Of a stretch of 64,000 nt of DNA, positions 61,320 to 64,000 are shown in pieces; the stretch's first letter is position 1, and the number at the start of each line of letters is the position of its first letter. Both the position numbers and the translations under genes were made by a program. The DNA lies in the NCBI GenBank assembly GCA_017165825.1, contig CM029386.1, forward strand, positions 2,207,823 to 2,271,822. Reading direction: 5' to 3'. This stretch comes from Hepsetus odoe (Eukaryota > Chordata > Actinopteri > Characiformes > Hepsetidae). The notes beneath the pieces were generated by a model, which was not told where the DNA came from, made no database searches, and saw only the letters and a program-made list of their open reading frames with translations.

Positions 61320-62400
61320 TTCCAAAGGTTCTCAGAAAAGTCTTGAGGAGAAGATTATAAGCAACACTTCCCTTCTGCAGAGCAAAGACATCGTGCTTTT
61401 TTAACGTGAAATAACTTGGACTGTTAAATTTGTAGGCTTTCATAGAAAAAACCCATTTTGGGTTCCAGGCTTCATTTAGATTTAGGAACTATATGCATAT
61501 TGAAATAAAATTATTTCTATTACTAGAACAGCTGGGCAGGTGTTGGAACATTGCTGTGAGGATCTGACTGCACACAGAAGATCAATGTTAGATTCACTCT
61601 GGATCACTGACACTACTTCAGCTCCTTTCAGAGGAGCTCCATCATCATCATCATCATCATCAGGAGCAACTCCACGACTCTTTACAAGCCTGAAACGTAA
61701 ATAGAATCTTTCAGTAAAAGTCTTTAAACCGTATTTAAAGAAACACCGTGATGATTTGATGTGTGTAGGATGTGTTCATCTGTGTTTTATGGAACAAGAG
61801 ATCACCCCTGTAAGAATACGAAGGTTATTGGAGACTGGATGAACAAATTAATGTTCTTACTTCTGAGCTTGCTCATGTTTGTGTTCCTTCTTTCACTCAC
61901 TTGTTCTTCTTTTTAGATTCACAAAAAGGCAAATTCAACAATGGAAATGCTTTCACAACTGAGAATAAACATTTTGATAACATTAAAATAAAATCAAACT
62001 ATTTTATTATACAACTCAAATGTGATATCAATTTTTTTTACATTTTGCAAAAGTGCAAAAAAAAAAACTATTTCAAAGGCAGCAATTTATTATTCAGATT
62101 ATTCAGCTTTTGTTTCACTGGCATTTCATTTTTTATCTCTATTATTTAATACATGAACAAAGTCTCTACTGTAAAGAAAAAACCTTTTCATCAGTGTTAT
62201 AAATGAAAGGCTTTAGATTATTTTCACACTGATGATGTTAAAAGTCACTGTGTGAACTTTGTACCGACTGCACAGCAGCGCTGAGACCATAATGTAGAAA
62301 CATGTTCCTGAAGATGAACTTCACCCACAACCTCCACCTTCACACCAAACACACACCAAGAACACTTTCACACACAAATAAGCTTCCACTGTAGTGTAGG
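61320..62400. other. Sequence without recognised feature
   Basis: AT-rich with a short (atc)n run near 61640. Nothing recognised. Confidence 0.45.
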
Positions 62401-62424
62401 AGTCCTGAGATTACACACATCTGT

Positions 62425-62425
62425 A

Positions 62426-62458
<33 letters not shown>

Positions 62459-62464
62459 TGTGTA
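62425..62464. repeat. (GT)n microsatellite
   Basis: Short GT run with one TA interruption. Confidence 0.9.
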
Positions 62465-62714
62465 CAAACATCTCAGTAGTGGATATTATAAATGAGCTTT
62501 ATTAAACAAACACACACGCAAAAGGTGCAAAAACACAAACGAACAATCAGACTGTGCTACAAATGTGCTCATTTTATATAAAAATAATAAATGAAGTGGC
62601 AGCAGTGTGGGTGTATTTTAAAATCAGAACATTATTATTATTATTATTATTGTTTATTTATTTATTGTTTTAACTTTATTTTATACCCCAGTATTTCTGT
62701 CTCATCATCATCGG

Positions 62715-62860
62715 TGTGTTTCTCCATATAAAGTGGTGAAGTGTTCAGTAAAGCTCCCTCTAGCGGTGAACACCGGGTACTTCAGTCTCCTGCTTCAGGT
62801 CAGAAACTCGAGCGATTCAGATACTTTCAAAAAGATCTTAAACAAAAAAATACCCTTCAT
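62715..62860 (+). repeat. Dispersed unit, copy 4
   Basis: Very close to 43298-43460 up to 'cttcaggtcagaaactcg'. The 'ccgccagagggcgc' motif is absent here; the 'ccctctagcggtgaacaccg' motif is kept. Confidence 0.55.
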
Positions 62861-62889
62861 TACACACACACACACACACACACAGCAGG

Positions 62890-63431
62890 TTATTCTATCT
62901 CACACAGACGCGCTGAGGAGCCCTGATAAAGTCTAAACCCTGCACAGAGCGGTTCAGTGTGTGTGGTGTTGAGTGTGTGTAAGTGTGTGAGTGTGTGTGT
63001 ATCAGAGGAGACACTGTAGAAGGACAGAGTTCCGGCAGGACAGTCCACATACACTCCTACTCTGTTAGATCTGGAGGGAGGAGGAGGGACAGCAGTTCTG
63101 TTATAATTGTGAAGAACAGAGAATCTGTTATTATAGCAGATCAGACTCCAGGACTTTTCATTCAGTCCAAACTCACAGTCTCCTCTCCATCCTTTCCTCC
63201 TGATTGATTTATGAGTCACTGATACTCCAACACCATCTCCACTCCACTGGACCTCCCAGTAACAGCGTCCACTCACACTCTCTCTACACACAACCTGCTG
63301 ATACCCATCAAATCTGTCTGGATGATCAGGATACGACTGTCTCTTCGTCACACACTCCACCTTCCTGTTCTCCTCAGAGAGAGAGAGGAGTGTGTGTGCT
63401 GAGTCTGGATCCAGTGTGAACTCACAGACAT
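62890..63431 (-). CDS. PRY-SPRY (B30.2) domain exon, C-terminal
   Basis: One open exon from acceptor tgtgtgcag to a TAA stop at 62890, about 180 residues, the usual size of a B30.2 exon. The PRY part has LDPDSAHTLLSLSEENRKVE; the SPRY part has GRCYWEVQWSG, GVSVTHKSI, SWSLICYNNRFSVLH, VGVYVDCPAGTLSFY and FRLYQGSSARLC. In fish such exons end NLRs, TRIMs and butyrophilin-like genes, where they bind ligands. The upstream exons would lie beyond the window, so the gene identity is open. It is not downstream of either receptor copy in the right orientation, so it is probably a separate gene. Confidence 0.9.
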
Positions 63432-63471
63432 CTGCACACAAGAAGACACATTAGAGGAGAAACACAGAGAG

Positions 63472-63697
63472 AGTGTGTGTGTGTGTGTGTATATTTATTT
63501 CTGTGTATGTTTATTTAGTTTTGTGTGTGTGTGTGTTTAGTTGTGTGTGTGTGTGTGTGTATCTAGTTTTGTGTGTGTGTGTTTAGTTGTGTGTGTGTGT
63601 GCGCATGTGTGTTTTTCTGTGCATGTGTGTGTGTGTGTGTGTGTGATTCTGTGTGTATATTTAATTGTGTGTGTGTCTGTGTGTGTATATTTAGTTT

Positions 63698-63732
<35 letters not shown>

Positions 63733-64000
63733 GTGTGTATATTTAGTTGTGCGTGTGTTTTTCTGTGTGTATATTTGTGTGTGTTTGTCTGTGTGTGTAT
63801 TTCTGTGTGTACATTTAATTGTGTGTGTATATTTAGTTTTGTTTGTGTGTGTGTTACTGTGTGTATATTTAGTTGTGCGTGTGTGTGCATGTGTGTTTTT
63901 CTGTGTGTGTGTGTGTGTGTGTGTGTCTTTGCGTGTATATTTGCGTGTGTGATTGTGTGTGCATGTGTGTGTGCGCGTGTGTGTATTTAGTTGTGTGTGT
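63472..64000. repeat. Compound GT-rich satellite
   Basis: More than 500 bases of GT runs with recurring 'atatttagttgtg' and 'tttctgtg' interruptions. Long Cys/Val-rich open frames here are not genes. Confidence 0.9.

Noticed and set aside
62890..63431. B30.2 exon as the last exon of receptor copy 1 or 2
   Set aside because: It lies upstream of the minus-strand receptor exons and on the opposite strand to copy 1, so it cannot be their 3' exon in this assembly.
63541..63990. Long Cys/Val-rich open frames
   Set aside because: They are translations of GT microsatellite and have no conserved domain.

Overview
The window is eukaryotic, most likely a teleost fish and perhaps an otophysan. Pointers are butyrophilin-like IgV exons, NLR-type 58-residue LRR exons, a PRY-SPRY (B30.2) exon, long CA/GT microsatellites, tRNA-headed SINEs, RTE/L2/CR1-type LINEs and Tc1 relics. 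There are no bacterial operons. Positions 31001-31500 are Ns (assembly gap). The species is inferred only loosely.

Host genes. Two receptor gene copies face each other. Copy 1 (+ strand, about 1.9-22.5 kb) has a 5' UTR exon, signal-peptide exon, IgV exon, transmembrane exon, an NLR-type pre-LRR exon and three LRR exons. All splice phases fit one continuous reading frame, broken by a single TAG. Copy 2 (- strand, about 42.7-32.0 kb) repeats the same exon order. Both suggest a chimeric receptor with a cell-surface IgV domain and cytosolic NLR-like LRRs but no NACHT. Further broken IgV exons lie at 40.9, 49.4-50.0, 50.6-51.1 and 54.4-55.0 kb (- strand), and two of these sit in a recent duplication of about 1 kb. 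A separate B30.2 exon (- strand, 62.9-63.4 kb) ends the window.

Mobile DNA. Most of the window is transposons. The standout is a family of non-autonomous LTR retroelements (A, B, C, D, F, G, H, I and solo LTRs). They have TG...CA LTRs, exact 5-bp target duplications, and a polypurine tract before the 3' LTR. The interior has no visible pol but encodes a short N-terminal domain, a minisatellite-coded repeat, ASPM-like IQ repeats and a long coiled coil. Element A also carries a segment resembling translation release factor eRF1. D is nested in C, G in H, and B and F in RTE LINEs. The LTRs share nested inverted repeats around the TATA-like box whose arms differ between subfamilies yet stay complementary.

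Other elements are six RTE-type LINE copies, an L2-type LINE whose 691-codon ORF lacks the endonuclease, three tRNA-SINE families, a Tc1 relic carrying an unrelated solo LTR, and a long-TIR Tc1-like MITE. Assignments rest on reading the sequence; no database search was possible.
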